38,824 nt of DNA from an uncultured Pelagibacteraceae bacterium (lineage in GTDB: Bacteria; Pseudomonadota; Alphaproteobacteria; Pelagibacterales; Pelagibacteraceae). A model generated the notes under the pieces. That model saw only the letters and a program-made list of their open reading frames with translations, searched no databases and was not told the origin of the DNA. The position numbers and the translations under genes are program-made. The stretch spans positions 1 to 38,824 of the forward strand of contig CACNCB010000011.1 in assembly GCA_902618695.1 (NCBI GenBank). The letters run 5' to 3'. Shown here in pieces: positions 1 through 8,088 of the stretch (positions are counted from its first letter, which is position 1; each line of letters starts with the position of its first letter).

Positions 1-92
1 GTTTGGAGATCTTAGTTGCTTTTCTCCAAGCTTATGTTTTTGCAATCTTAACCTGCATCTATTTAAATGATGCATTAAATTTACACCATTAA
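1..92 (+). CDS. atpB: ATP synthase F0 subunit a, C-terminal fragment
   Basis: Only the last 29 codons are inside the window, read in the frame starting at base 3 and ending in TAA at 90-92. The residues VAFLQAYVFAILTCIYL are the conserved last transmembrane helix of subunit a, which forms the proton half-channels facing the c-ring in the inner membrane. The gene continues to the left of the window. It lies 17 nt before atpE in the usual a-c-b'-b order of alphaproteobacterial F0 operons, where the F1 genes are encoded elsewhere. Confidence 0.93.
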   Translation, partial: LEILVAFLQAYVFAILTCIYLNDALNLHH

Positions 93-98
93 TAACAT

Positions 99-104
99 AG
101 GAGG
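99..104 (+). promoter_or_regulatory. Strong ribosome binding site for atpE
   Basis: A perfect AGGAGG lies 5 nt before the atpE ATG at 110. Most genes in this window have weak or no Shine-Dalgarno sequence, so this fits the need to make many c subunits per ATP synthase. The role is inferred from position and sequence. Confidence 0.8.
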
Positions 105-109
105 ATATA

Positions 110-337
110 ATGGAATTAGAAGCAGCAAAAATGATCGGAGCAGGTTTAGCGGCAATTGCTTTAGCTGGAGCCGGTATAGGTATCGGAATAATTTTTGGAA
201 ATTATTTGTCTGGTGCAATGAGAAATCCATCTGCAGCACAAAAACAATTTCCTAACTTGCTTTTAGGTTTCGCACTTGCAGAAGCTACAGGATTATTCGG
301 ATTAGTAGTCGCATTGATCATTCTTTTTGCGTTTTAA
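110..337 (+). CDS. atpE: ATP synthase F0 subunit c (proteolipid)
   Basis: This 75-residue protein forms the c-ring rotor that carries protons through F0 in the inner membrane. It has two membrane helices (about 7-30 and 49-73), a Gly-rich first helix (AGAGIGIG), the polar loop R38-N39-P40 and the ion-binding carboxylate Glu58 in ALAEATGLFG. Glu58 is followed by Ala rather than the Ser/Thr typical of sodium-type rings, so proton coupling is expected. The ATG at 110 has an AGGAGG site. The length is normal for the family. It is followed 4 nt later by the b' gene. Confidence 0.97.
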   Translation: MELEAAKMIGAGLAAIALAGAGIGIGIIFGNYLSGAMRNPSAAQKQFPNLLLGFALAEATGLFGLVVALIILFAF

Positions 338-341
338 ATTA

Positions 342-932
342 ATGGTTAAAAAAATATATTTTCAGTTAATATTTTTTAGCTTCTTTTTTATTAAAGAAAC
401 TTTTGCAGCTGAAAGTGGGGGTATGCCTCAATTAAATCCAGAGTTTTGGATTTCTCAAATTTTTTGGTTAGTACTTACTTTTGGAATTATGTATTTGATT
501 CTATCTAAACTAATACTACCGAAAATAAGTAACAACTTAGAGGCGAGAAAATCTCAAATATTAGAAAATATTGAGGCTGCTGAAAAACAAAGAGAAGATA
601 GTGATGCAAAACTAAAAGAATATGATGAAATTATATCTAAGAGCAAACTTGAGGCTAATAACATTTTCAATCAAGCAAGAGAAAAAGCACTAAAAGACAT
701 TGGTGCAAAAAGAGAAGTTCTTGAGAAGCAAATTGATAATGAAATTGCTGAGGCTGAAAAAGAAATAGATATACTAATAAAGAATGCACCAGATAAAATA
801 AATAAAATAGCTATTGAGACTTCATCTGAGTTATTACAAAAACTTATTGGTGCTGATGTAAATAATAGTAGCATATCTGCAATTGTCGACGATCTATCTA
901 AAAGAAATGGAGATAAATACTATGGCAATTGA
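342..932 (+). CDS. atpF': ATP synthase F0 subunit b' (peripheral stalk)
   Basis: This is the b' subunit, which pairs with b to make the stator stalk in alphaproteobacteria and cyanobacteria. The frame is open from a TTG at 327, but the ATG at 342 (196 aa) is preferred because it clears the atpE stop. Residues 4-17 are very hydrophobic and end in ETFAAES, which resembles a signal peptide. The b'-typical GGMPQLNPEFW then leads into a membrane helix (about 36-57). Residues 65-165 are charged and helical, as expected for the stalk coiled coil. The 3' end overlaps the proposed atpF start at 922 by 11 nt, which suggests coupled translation. Confidence 0.93.
   Translation: MVKKIYFQLIFFSFFFIKETFAAESGGMPQLNPEFWISQIFWLVLTFGIMYLILSKLILPKISNNLEARKSQILENIEAAEKQREDSDAKLKEYDEIISKSKLEANNIFNQAREKALKDIGAKREVLEKQIDNEIAEAEKEIDILIKNAPDKINKIAIETSSELLQKLIGADVNNSSISAIVDDLSKRNGDKYYGN
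909..913 (+). promoter_or_regulatory. Ribosome binding site fixing the atpF start
   Basis: GGAGA lies 8 nt before the ATG at 922. That ATG begins MAIDATFWVAISF, which looks like a normal b-subunit N terminus. The competing starts (TTG 929, ATG 932) are in another frame and give a much less b-like N terminus. The site therefore supports 922 and, with it, the frameshift inside the T-run at 965-973. Confidence 0.6.
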
Positions 933-1420
933 TGCAACATTTTGGGTGGCTATATCATTTATTATTTTTTTTTGGAGTATTAATATATTTTAAAATCCCT
1001 CAAAAAGTTTTGGAAATGCTGGATAAAATGATATCCGACATTAAGAATGAAATAGATGAGAGTGAAAAATTAAGAACAGAGGCAAAAGCATTATTAGATA
1101 ACTCTCAAAAAAAACTAGATACAGCTCAATCGGTAAGAAATGAAATTTTAGAAAATGCCAAAAAAGATGTGGATAGATTGATAATTGAGATGAATGATAA
1201 ATTTCATAAATCCTCTGAAATTAAAAAAAATTTGACAGAAAATAAAATTAATCAAATGAAAGAAGCTGCTTTAAAAGAAATTAAAGATGCGTCAATAAAG
1301 ATTGCGGTGGACTCGGTTAAAAAAATAATAACTACATCAGTAGATAAGTCAAAATTAGACGCAGTGTTTCAAAAAAATTTAGACGAAACTAAGGAAGAGT
1401 TAAAGAAAATTAACTCATAA
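922..1420 (+). CDS. atpF: ATP synthase F0 subunit b, frameshifted at a T9 run
   Basis: Subunit b anchors the stator stalk of ATP synthase. As given, the gene is split between frames. From ATG 922 the frame reads MAIDATFWVAISFIIFF, then hits TAA shortly after the T-run at 965-973. The downstream frame, open to TAA at 1418-1420, continues with GVLIYFKIPQKVLEMLDKMI and a long charged helix. Removing one T (T9 to T8) joins them into a 165-residue b subunit with one N-terminal membrane helix and a dimerising helical domain, the normal size. Reading only the downstream frame from 929 or 932 replaces the conserved N terminus with MQHFGWLYHLLFFF. I read this as one gene with a sequencing over-call or a slippage site, because loss of b would abolish ATP synthase. 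Confidence 0.88.
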
Positions 1421-1459
1421 TACACTTACAATTTTACAAAAAAGCTATAAATTATTAAA

Positions 1460-2920
1460 ATGAACTCTATAGTCATTGGATCAGGATTTGGTGGGATCGC
1501 AGCAGCACTAAGACTTAAGGCAAAAGGACATAAAGTAAAATTAATAGAAAAACACCCAGACCTAGGTGGTAGAGCTAGAGTTTTTAAAAGAAATGGATTT
1601 ATATATGATGCTGGACCAACAGTAATTACTGCACCCTACTTAATTAATGAATTGTTTGAGTTATTCAACAAGGATCCCAAAAATTATATAGAATTAACCC
1701 CACTTAAAATTTGGTATCAATTTATTTTTGAAGATAAAACCAAGTTTAATTACTCTGGTGATGAAAGAGAAATGAAAAAACAAATTGAGAACCTTAGCAA
1801 AGAAGATGTAAATGGATATGAAAAATTAGTTAATTTTACAAAAAAGATATTTGACAAAGGTTTTTTAGAACTTGCAGATGTGCCATTTGATAAACCTTTT
1901 GTAATGATGCAACAATTACCTGCTCTATTAAAACTTAAAAGTTATAAATCAGTTTACTCACTTGTTTCATCTTACATAAAAAATGAAAAATTGAGAAGAA
2001 TGCTTAGCATGCATCCTTTGCTGGTTGGGGGAAATCCTTTTACTACCACTTCTATTTATGGATTAATTCTTTATTTAGAAAAAAAATGGGGAATACATTA
2101 TTCAATTGGAGGAACAGGAAATATAATTAAAGGTTTTGAAAAATTAATGAATGAGGTTGGTATCGAAATATTAAAAAAAAGTGAGGTAACTGAAATTATT
2201 ACAAAAAATAATAAAATAAGTGGTGTGAAATTAAATAATGAAAATGAAATTGGTGCAGATAATGTTGTTTGTAATGCAGATCCGCCTGCATTTTATGAGA
2301 AAATGTTGAGCAAAAGCAACAAGAATTCCATGTTATTTAATTGGAAAAAAAATCGAATGGAATATTCTATGGGTTTATTTGTTTACTATTTTGGAACAAA
2401 AAAAATTTATGAGAATGTTGAACATCATACAATAAAGTTTGGAAACAAGTATAAAGAACATCTGGATGATATATTTGATAAGAAAAAATTAAATAATGAT
2501 ATTAGCTATTACCTTCATAGACCTACAGCGACTGATAAAACTATGGCTCCAGAAGGAAATGATTGTTTTTATGTGTTAGTGCCTGTTCCTAACAATCAGT
2601 CAAAAATAAATTGGGAAACTGAAGGTAAAAAAATGAAAAATCTTGTAATTGAAAAAATGGAAAAAGACTTAATGCCGGATCTTAAGAATAATATAGTTGA
2701 GGATTTTTACCTAACACCTGATTACTTCGAAAAGGAATTAAATACAAAATTTGGATCAGGGTTTTCAATTCAACCTAAATTTACACAATCTGCATACTTT
2801 AGATTTCATAATAAATCAGAAATATATGATGGTTTGTACTTTGTTGGTGCTGGCACACATCCTGGGGCCGGTGTTCCAGGTGTTCTCTCTTCAGCAAAGG
2901 TTTTAGATAAATTATTTTAA
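1460..2920 (+). CDS. crtI: Phytoene desaturase (to lycopene)
   Basis: CrtI is a membrane-associated FAD enzyme that converts colourless phytoene to lycopene. The 486-residue protein starts with an FAD-binding Rossmann motif (G7-S-G9-F-G11-G12, acidic E30) followed by GGRAR at 36-40. It ends with the family signature FVGAGTHPGAGVPGVLSSAK (from about 461). Length is normal for bacterial CrtI. It is the first gene after the ATP synthase genes, 39 nt away with no visible terminator, and its TAA overlaps the crtB ATG by one base. With crtB, crtY and blh it forms a retinal-synthesis cluster. GGPP synthase (crtE) is not in this window. Confidence 0.96.
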   Translation: MNSIVIGSGFGGIAAALRLKAKGHKVKLIEKHPDLGGRARVFKRNGFIYDAGPTVITAPYLINELFELFNKDPKNYIELTPLKIWYQFIFEDKTKFNYSGDEREMKKQIENLSKEDVNGYEKLVNFTKKIFDKGFLELADVPFDKPFVMMQQLPALLKLKSYKSVYSLVSSYIKNEKLRRMLSMHPLLVGGNPFTTTSIYGLILYLEKKWGIHYSIGGTGNIIKGFEKLMNEVGIEILKKSEVTEIITKNNKISGVKLNNENEIGADNVVCNADPPAFYEKMLSKSNKNSMLFNWKKNRMEYSMGLFVYYFGTKKIYENVEHHTIKFGNKYKEHLDDIFDKKKLNNDISYYLHRPTATDKTMAPEGNDCFYVLVPVPNNQSKINWETEGKKMKNLVIEKMEKDLMPDLKNNIVEDFYLTPDYFEKELNTKFGSGFSIQPKFTQSAYFRFHNKSEIYDGLYFVGAGTHPGAGVPGVLSSAKVLDKLF

Positions 2921-3771
2921 TGTTAACAAAGAATTATTTAGCTATTTACGCAAAATCTTTTAATTGGGCAGGTTTTTTTTTACCAAAAAAAACATATGAA
3001 AAATGCTCTGCGCTTTATGATTTTTGTAGAGAAGCAGATAATATTGCTGACGATGCAAACAAGATTGAAATAAAAAAAGATAATTTTATTAAATTTAGAA
3101 ATAATTTTTTTAATAAAAATTATGATGATCCAGTTATTAAAAACATGTGGGATCTTATTAATGAATTTAGTATTTCAACTAAAATTGTAGACGATTTATT
3201 TGAGGGTATTAATTCTGATATAAAAGAAAATGTTAAACTAAATTCAAAAAAAGAATTATTAATTTATTCCTATAGGGTAGCTGGAACAGTTGGATTAATG
3301 ATGGCTAAAATATTGAATGTTCACAAAGAGCAATCTCTAAAATCAGCCATTGATCTTGGGATTGCTATGCAATTAACAAATATTTCTAGGGATGTAATAG
3401 AAGATAAAAAAAGCAATAGATTTTATATCAATGAAAGTTTTGAGGATATAAAAACTACAATCAAGCTTTCAGAAAAGTTTTATGAAAACTCATTTTACTC
3501 AATAAAAGAAATACCATTAAGTTTCAGATTTTCTATTTTAGTTGCAAGAAGGGTTTATAGAAAAATAGGATATAAAATTTTAAATAAAGAAAACATAGAA
3601 AATTATAAAGAGTCAGGAAAAATTTATGTTTCAAATATTGAAAAAATTATTGAAACTTTTTTATCTATTTTTGACTTAATTAAGTTATCACTTATAAATA
3701 AAAATGATGATAATATTATTCATGATCATAATTTAATTAATGAAGAAATAAATTTAAATGAAAGAATTTGA
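2920..3771 (+). CDS. crtB: Phytoene synthase
   Basis: CrtB condenses two geranylgeranyl diphosphates into phytoene, the first committed carotenoid step. The 283-residue protein carries both Asp-rich metal-diphosphate motifs: DNIAD at 40-44 inside CREADNIADD, and DVIED at 158-162 inside QLTNISRDVIED. It also has YRVAGTVG at about 118-125. The ATG overlaps the crtI stop by one base, and the 3' end overlaps crtY by 14 nt, so the three genes are probably translated from one mRNA. The C-terminal 40 residues are rich in Asn, Asp and Ile and look poorly conserved. Confidence 0.96.
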   Translation: MLTKNYLAIYAKSFNWAGFFLPKKTYEKCSALYDFCREADNIADDANKIEIKKDNFIKFRNNFFNKNYDDPVIKNMWDLINEFSISTKIVDDLFEGINSDIKENVKLNSKKELLIYSYRVAGTVGLMMAKILNVHKEQSLKSAIDLGIAMQLTNISRDVIEDKKSNRFYINESFEDIKTTIKLSEKFYENSFYSIKEIPLSFRFSILVARRVYRKIGYKILNKENIENYKESGKIYVSNIEKIIETFLSIFDLIKLSLINKNDDNIIHDHNLINEEINLNERI

Positions 3772-4822
3772 TTACATAATTATAGGCGGAGGTTGCGCAG
3801 GTCTTTCATTAGCATATGAGCTGGAAGTTTATGATAAATTTAAAGATAAAACTTTAGCAATTATTGAGCCAAGAGAAGATTATAAAAGAGATAAAACTTG
3901 GTCATTTTGGAAAGTTTTTTCACACAATTTCGATGACTGTGTCAAAAAGAGTTGGAATAATTTTACAATAAATACACCCAATAATACAAAATATGTAGAT
4001 TGCGAACCTACACCATATCAAACGATAGATAGTGGTTTGTTCTACGAAAAAATACTTTCAAAACTTAAATTAAATAAAAATATTCAGTTTTTTAAAAGTA
4101 TTGATCAAATAGATAAATCAAATTCAATTGTATTTAATAGTGTATCTAGTTTTGAGAATAAACAGAGTGAGTTATGGCAACACTTTTGTGGAGTTGAAAT
4201 AGAAACAGATGAAGACTTCTTTGATGAAGAAATATTCAATTTGATGGACTTTGCTTGTGATCAAAGAAATAAAGTTCATTTTTTTTATACGCTACCATTT
4301 ACAAAAAGAAACGCCTTAGTTGAAACTACTTGGATATCTGAACTAAATAATGAAAAACTAAAAGATTATGATGAACAAATTGATAATTATTTAAGTAAAC
4401 ATTTAAATATTAGAAACTGTAAAATTAATTTCAAAGAAACTGGAGCAATCCCACTTTTTAGACAAAAAAATGTAAATAAATTTAATGAAATTTATATAGG
4501 CTCAGCAGGTGGAATGACTAGATTAAGTACGGGCTATACTTTCCTAAATATTCAAGAACAAAGCAGATATATAAGAGAAAACATAGAAAATATAAAAAAT
4601 GTAAATCTATTTAAAATAAATTCAAAATATGATTTTTTAGATAAAATCTTATTGAGGGTTCTTAAAAACAATTCCAATGAAATGGGAAGTATATTTTTCA
4701 AAGTTTTTAATTCAAAACCTAAAACAGCTATCAATTTTTTATCAAATAAAAGCAGTTTTTTTGAAGATTTAGAAGTAATTCTAAAAATGCCAAAGTGGAA
4801 ATTTTTAAAAGAATTAATTTAA
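3758..4822 (+). CDS. crtY: Lycopene beta-cyclase (CrtY type)
   Basis: CrtY cyclises both ends of lycopene to give beta-carotene, the precursor of retinal. The 354-residue protein has an N-terminal dinucleotide motif (IIIGGGCAGLSLA, 7-19), DKTWSFW (45-51), an MDF triplet at 163-165 and the CrtY-typical IGSAGGMTRLSTGYTFLNIQ (247-266). It is somewhat shorter than proteobacterial CrtY proteins of about 380-390 residues, with the C-terminal end reduced. It starts inside crtB (14 nt overlap) and ends one base before the blh ATG. Confidence 0.94.
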   Translation: MKEFDYIIIGGGCAGLSLAYELEVYDKFKDKTLAIIEPREDYKRDKTWSFWKVFSHNFDDCVKKSWNNFTINTPNNTKYVDCEPTPYQTIDSGLFYEKILSKLKLNKNIQFFKSIDQIDKSNSIVFNSVSSFENKQSELWQHFCGVEIETDEDFFDEEIFNLMDFACDQRNKVHFFYTLPFTKRNALVETTWISELNNEKLKDYDEQIDNYLSKHLNIRNCKINFKETGAIPLFRQKNVNKFNEIYIGSAGGMTRLSTGYTFLNIQEQSRYIRENIENIKNVNLFKINSKYDFLDKILLRVLKNNSNEMGSIFFKVFNSKPKTAINFLSNKSSFFEDLEVILKMPKWKFLKELI

Positions 4823-4823
4823 G

Positions 4824-5761
4824 ATGATCAATAAAATAAAAAAGATAAATCTAAATCATTCATTTATTTTTTTCTTTGTTGTAAACCTTTTTTGTATTTT
4901 GCTTTTTAAGTTTAACAATTTTAATATTTCATCAATTTTTTGTTTACTTTTAATATTAATTATAGGTGTTTCTCATGGGTCTTTAGATCATATTAAAGGA
5001 AAAAAGCTGCTGAGATTATTTAATATAAAATCAACTTATATATTCTATATCACGTATCTTTTAATTGCAGCAATAGTAATACTAACTTGGATAATATTGC
5101 CATCAATAACTTTAATTGTTTTTTTAATGATTGCTTCCTATCACTTTGGAAAAGAGGATACACAATTTTTGATTAATGATAAATCTTATTTCACTCAAAT
5201 CCTTTATTTTTTTAAGGGATTTTTAATTATACTTGCTCCTTTATATTTTCATTTTCAGGAAACAATAGCGATTTTTTAAATTATTATTAATAGATAATGA
5301 GGCATTTTATTCAGGTTTAAATTTTATTGAGACACATAATGTAATTCAAATAGGAATATTCTGTAGCACCCTGTCTAGTATTTTTCTTTTCCTAAAGAAT
5401 TTTGAAATCAAAAAATTTGTAGTTTTTTTAGATTATTTTTCTATTTTAATTTTAAATTACTATTTATCTCCACTGATAGCTTTCACTGTTTATTTCTGTT
5501 TTTTTACACTCGATTAGACATTCAATTTCACTAGCTATTGATCTTGATCCAAATAGTTTAGTTAATGGATTTACATTGTTTGTTAAAAAAGCTTTACCAT
5601 TAACAATTTTGACAACTATTTTTTCTTTTATTGCTATATATTTGCTAGAAAATTCATACAATTTGGATAGTGCAATTTTAAAAGTAATATTTATAGGTTT
5701 GGCGTCTTTAACCTTTCCACATATATTGCTGGAATATTTTCTAGAAAAAAATGAAAAATAA
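4824..5761 (+). CDS. blh: Beta-carotene 15,15'-dioxygenase (Blh), two frameshifts
   Basis: Blh cleaves beta-carotene into two retinals, the rhodopsin chromophore. The first frame gives 151 residues with IGVSHGSLDH (H51, D55, H56) and SYHFGKEDT (H107), matching two predicted iron-ligand sites of the family, then stops at 5277. Translation resumes in the next frame from 5275 (FKLLLIDNEAFYSG through YYLSPLIAF) to a stop at 5515, and again in the third frame from about 5504, where HSIRH (5507-5521) supplies the last two His ligands four residues apart. That frame runs through LTFPHILLEYFLEKN to TAA at 5761. Dropping one T from T6 (5272-5277) and one from T7 (5499-5505) restores a single protein of about 311 residues. 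Without repair, the 151-residue product lacks two of four ligands. The region 5280-5575 is thus coding, not intergenic. Confidence 0.88.
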
Positions 5762-6695
5762 AGTATTAAAAATATTATTATCTGCGCCCCGTGGATTTTG
5801 TGCCGGGGTAGAAAGAGCAATTGAAATAGTTGAAAAATCTATACAAAAATTTGGAGCTCCAGTTTATGTGCGTCATGAAATAGTCCATAATAAATATGTT
5901 GTAGATGATTTAAAAAATAAAGGGGCAATATTTGTCGAAGAGCTGGAGGAAATAAAAGATAAATCAAGACCAGTAATTTTTTCAGCACATGGTGTTCCAA
6001 AAAAAATACCTGAAGATGCAAAAAATTATAAAATGACTTATGTGGATGCCACATGTCCACTTGTCTCTAAGGTTCATAGAGAAGCAGAAAATCTTAATAA
6101 AGCTGGTTACCATATAATTTTAATTGGTCATGAAAATCATCCAGAAGTAATTGGAACTATGGGTCAATTAAATGAAGGTTCTATAGATCTAATCCAAAAT
6201 GAGGAAGATGCTAAAAACTATCAAAATAAACTAGATAAAAAATTGGCATATATTACTCAGACTACTTTGTCAGTTGATGATACAAAAGAAATAATCAAAA
6301 TTTTAAAAACAAATTTTCCTAATTTAAAAGAACCAATGAAAGAAGATATTTGTTATGCAACTACAAACCGTCAAATGGCAGTAAAAAATATTGCAAAAAA
6401 TTGTGATATGTTTTTTGTTATTGGAAGTAGAAACTCTTCAAATTCTGTTAGACTAGTTGAAGTGGCAAAAAAATCAGGGTGTGAAAATTCACAACTTATT
6501 CATTCAGAAAGCTCAATACCATTTGATCAAATAGAAAATTGCAATACTATAGGTATATCTTCAGGAGCATCTGCGCCAGAAATATTGGTTAAAAATTTTA
6601 TTAATGATTTAAAAAATAAATTTTCTATAAGTATCGATGAAGTTGAAATAATTAAAGAAGATGTAATATTTAAAGCTCCCAAAAAATTAAATTAA
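5751..6695 (+). CDS. ispH: 4-hydroxy-3-methylbut-2-enyl diphosphate reductase
   Basis: IspH (LytB) is the iron-sulfur enzyme that ends the non-mevalonate pathway and makes IPP and DMAPP, the isoprenoid building blocks. The three cluster cysteines are C17 (APRGFCAGVERA), C102 (VDATCPLVSKVH) and C201 (DICYATTNRQ). Substrate-binding residues are visible as H42, H130 and E132 in HPEVIGTMGQ. At 314 residues it is full length. The ATG overlaps the end of blh by 11 nt, which places an isoprenoid precursor enzyme in the carotenoid/retinal transcription unit. Confidence 0.97.
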   Translation: MKNKVLKILLSAPRGFCAGVERAIEIVEKSIQKFGAPVYVRHEIVHNKYVVDDLKNKGAIFVEELEEIKDKSRPVIFSAHGVPKKIPEDAKNYKMTYVDATCPLVSKVHREAENLNKAGYHIILIGHENHPEVIGTMGQLNEGSIDLIQNEEDAKNYQNKLDKKLAYITQTTLSVDDTKEIIKILKTNFPNLKEPMKEDICYATTNRQMAVKNIAKNCDMFFVIGSRNSSNSVRLVEVAKKSGCENSQLIHSESSIPFDQIENCNTIGISSGASAPEILVKNFINDLKNKFSISIDEVEIIKEDVIFKAPKKLN

Positions 6696-6697
6696 AA

Positions 6698-7663
6698 ATG
6701 GCCGTCTATACAAAAATAAATCAAAAAGAAATTAATATTATTAATAAAAATTTTAATATTAATAAAGTAATAAGCTTTATAGGTATCAAGCAAGGAATAG
6801 AAAACACAAACTATCTTCTTAAATCAAAAAAGAAAAAATACATTTTAACTATATTTGAAAAAAGAGTCTTACAAAAAGAAATACCTTTTTTTATGAAATT
6901 GATGGATAATTTAAATAATTCAAAAATAAATTGTCCTAAGCCTCTGAAAACTAGGAATAATAAATATCTAATTAAATTAAAAAATAAAACAGCATGTATT
7001 GTATCATTCTTAGAAGGTAAAGATAAAAAAATATTAAATATAAATGATTGTTATACAGTTGGTAAAACAATTGCTCGAATGCATGTGGTCACAAATAGAA
7101 TGAAGCTTAATAGAAAAAATTCGATGGGTATTAAGAATTTAAAACCTTTGTTGGAAAGTATTAAATTTAAGTCAAAAAAGTTTTCAAATTTAAAAGTATT
7201 CTTAAACAATAACCTAAAAGATATTAATAAAAATTGGCCTAAACAATTGCCCAAAGGTATTATACATGGTGACTTATTTATAGATAATATCTTCTTCAAA
7301 AAAAATAAATTTTCTGGAATTATTGATTTCTACTTTGCTGCTAATGATTATTTTATGTATGAAATTGCTATTTGCATCAATGCTCTTTGTTTTGATTATA
7401 AAAAAAGGAAATTCTATTTAAATAAGAAAAAAATTAAAAATTTAATCAAGGGGTATGAAAGTGTTAAAAAAATTTCAATGAAAGAAAAAAAATCTATAAA
7501 TATTTTGTGTAGAGGTGCAGCATTAAGATATTTATTAACAAGATTGTATGACTACTCAAATACACCAAAAACAGCATTGATTAAAATTAAAGATCCTAAT
7601 GAATATTATCAAAAATTACTTTCTCACAATAATTTAAGTTCATTTAAAGATTATTTAAATTAA
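6698..7663 (+). CDS. thrB: Homoserine kinase, phosphotransferase-fold type
   Basis: ThrB phosphorylates homoserine on the way to threonine. The 321-residue protein belongs to the aminoglycoside-phosphotransferase-like homoserine kinases, not the GHMP type of E. coli. It has an N-terminal GIENTNYLL loop (33-41), the catalytic HGDLFIDNIFF (H190, D192, N197) and the metal-binding IIDFYFA (D210). Threonine synthase (thrC) lies on the opposite strand about 0.9 kb downstream, which supports the assignment. The protein is unusually Lys/Asn/Ile-rich. It starts 2 nt after ispH and overlaps rnhA by one base. Confidence 0.92.
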   Translation: MAVYTKINQKEINIINKNFNINKVISFIGIKQGIENTNYLLKSKKKKYILTIFEKRVLQKEIPFFMKLMDNLNNSKINCPKPLKTRNNKYLIKLKNKTACIVSFLEGKDKKILNINDCYTVGKTIARMHVVTNRMKLNRKNSMGIKNLKPLLESIKFKSKKFSNLKVFLNNNLKDINKNWPKQLPKGIIHGDLFIDNIFFKKNKFSGIIDFYFAANDYFMYEIAICINALCFDYKKRKFYLNKKKIKNLIKGYESVKKISMKEKKSINILCRGAALRYLLTRLYDYSNTPKTALIKIKDPNEYYQKLLSHNNLSSFKDYLN

Positions 7664-8088
7664 TGATTACAATTTACACAGACGGTTCTTGTTTAACAAA
7701 TCCAGGTAATGGTGGATGGGCTGCAATTATAAATGATGGAAAAGAAATAAAAAAAATTAGTGGTAACGAAAAAAATACAACAAATAATAGAATGGAGTTG
7801 TTAGCCCCAATTAATGCATTAAAAGATATGAAGCCTGGTGTTGAAATAAAAATATATACTGACTCTCAATACGTAAAAAATGGAATAACTGAGTGGATTA
7901 ATACTTGGTTAGCTAATAATTGGAAAACCTCAAAAAAAGAAGATGTTAAAAATAAAGATTTATGGATTGATCTATATAATTTAAATAAATCGCTTAATAT
8001 TAAATGGAATTGGGTTAAAGCTCATGATGGAAACCCCTTAAATGAAGAGGTGGACTTACTAGCTAAAAAAGCAGCAAATTTAGATTAA
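7663..8088 (+). CDS. rnhA: Ribonuclease HI
   Basis: RNase HI cuts the RNA strand of RNA-DNA hybrids. The 141-residue protein has the full active site: D7 (YTDGSC), E45 (NRMELL), D67 (YTDSQY), H121 (KAHDGNP) and D131 (EEVDLLA), with spacing matching E. coli D10/E48/D70/H124/D134. Its ATG overlaps the thrB stop by one base. Its 3' end overlaps the convergent peroxiredoxin gene by 9 nt, so no dedicated terminator fits between them. Confidence 0.97.
   Translation: MITIYTDGSCLTNPGNGGWAAIINDGKEIKKISGNEKNTTNNRMELLAPINALKDMKPGVEIKIYTDSQYVKNGITEWINTWLANNWKTSKKEDVKNKDLWIDLYNLNKSLNIKWNWVKAHDGNPLNEEVDLLAKKAANLD

Noticed and set aside
929..973. TTG 929 or ATG 932 as the real start of atpF
   Set aside because: These give an N terminus unlike b subunits. 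The ATG at 922 has a ribosome site and the correct N-terminal sequence.
1421..1459. Possible terminator between atpF and crtI
   Set aside because: No hairpin with a T-run could be drawn in these 39 nt.
2161..2240. Many A and T runs inside genes as possible slippage sites
   Set aside because: Runs of this kind are everywhere in this AT-rich DNA. Only the runs at which the reading frame breaks were kept.
5576..5761. 61-codon frame that could be called as its own small gene
   Set aside because: It reads as the C-terminal part of blh (the same frame is open upstream through HSIRH) and it starts in mid-protein at a TTG.
5464..5820. 118-codon minus-strand frame across the blh/ispH junction
   Set aside because: The plus strand explains the whole region as coding for blh and ispH. 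The antisense frame shows no family features.
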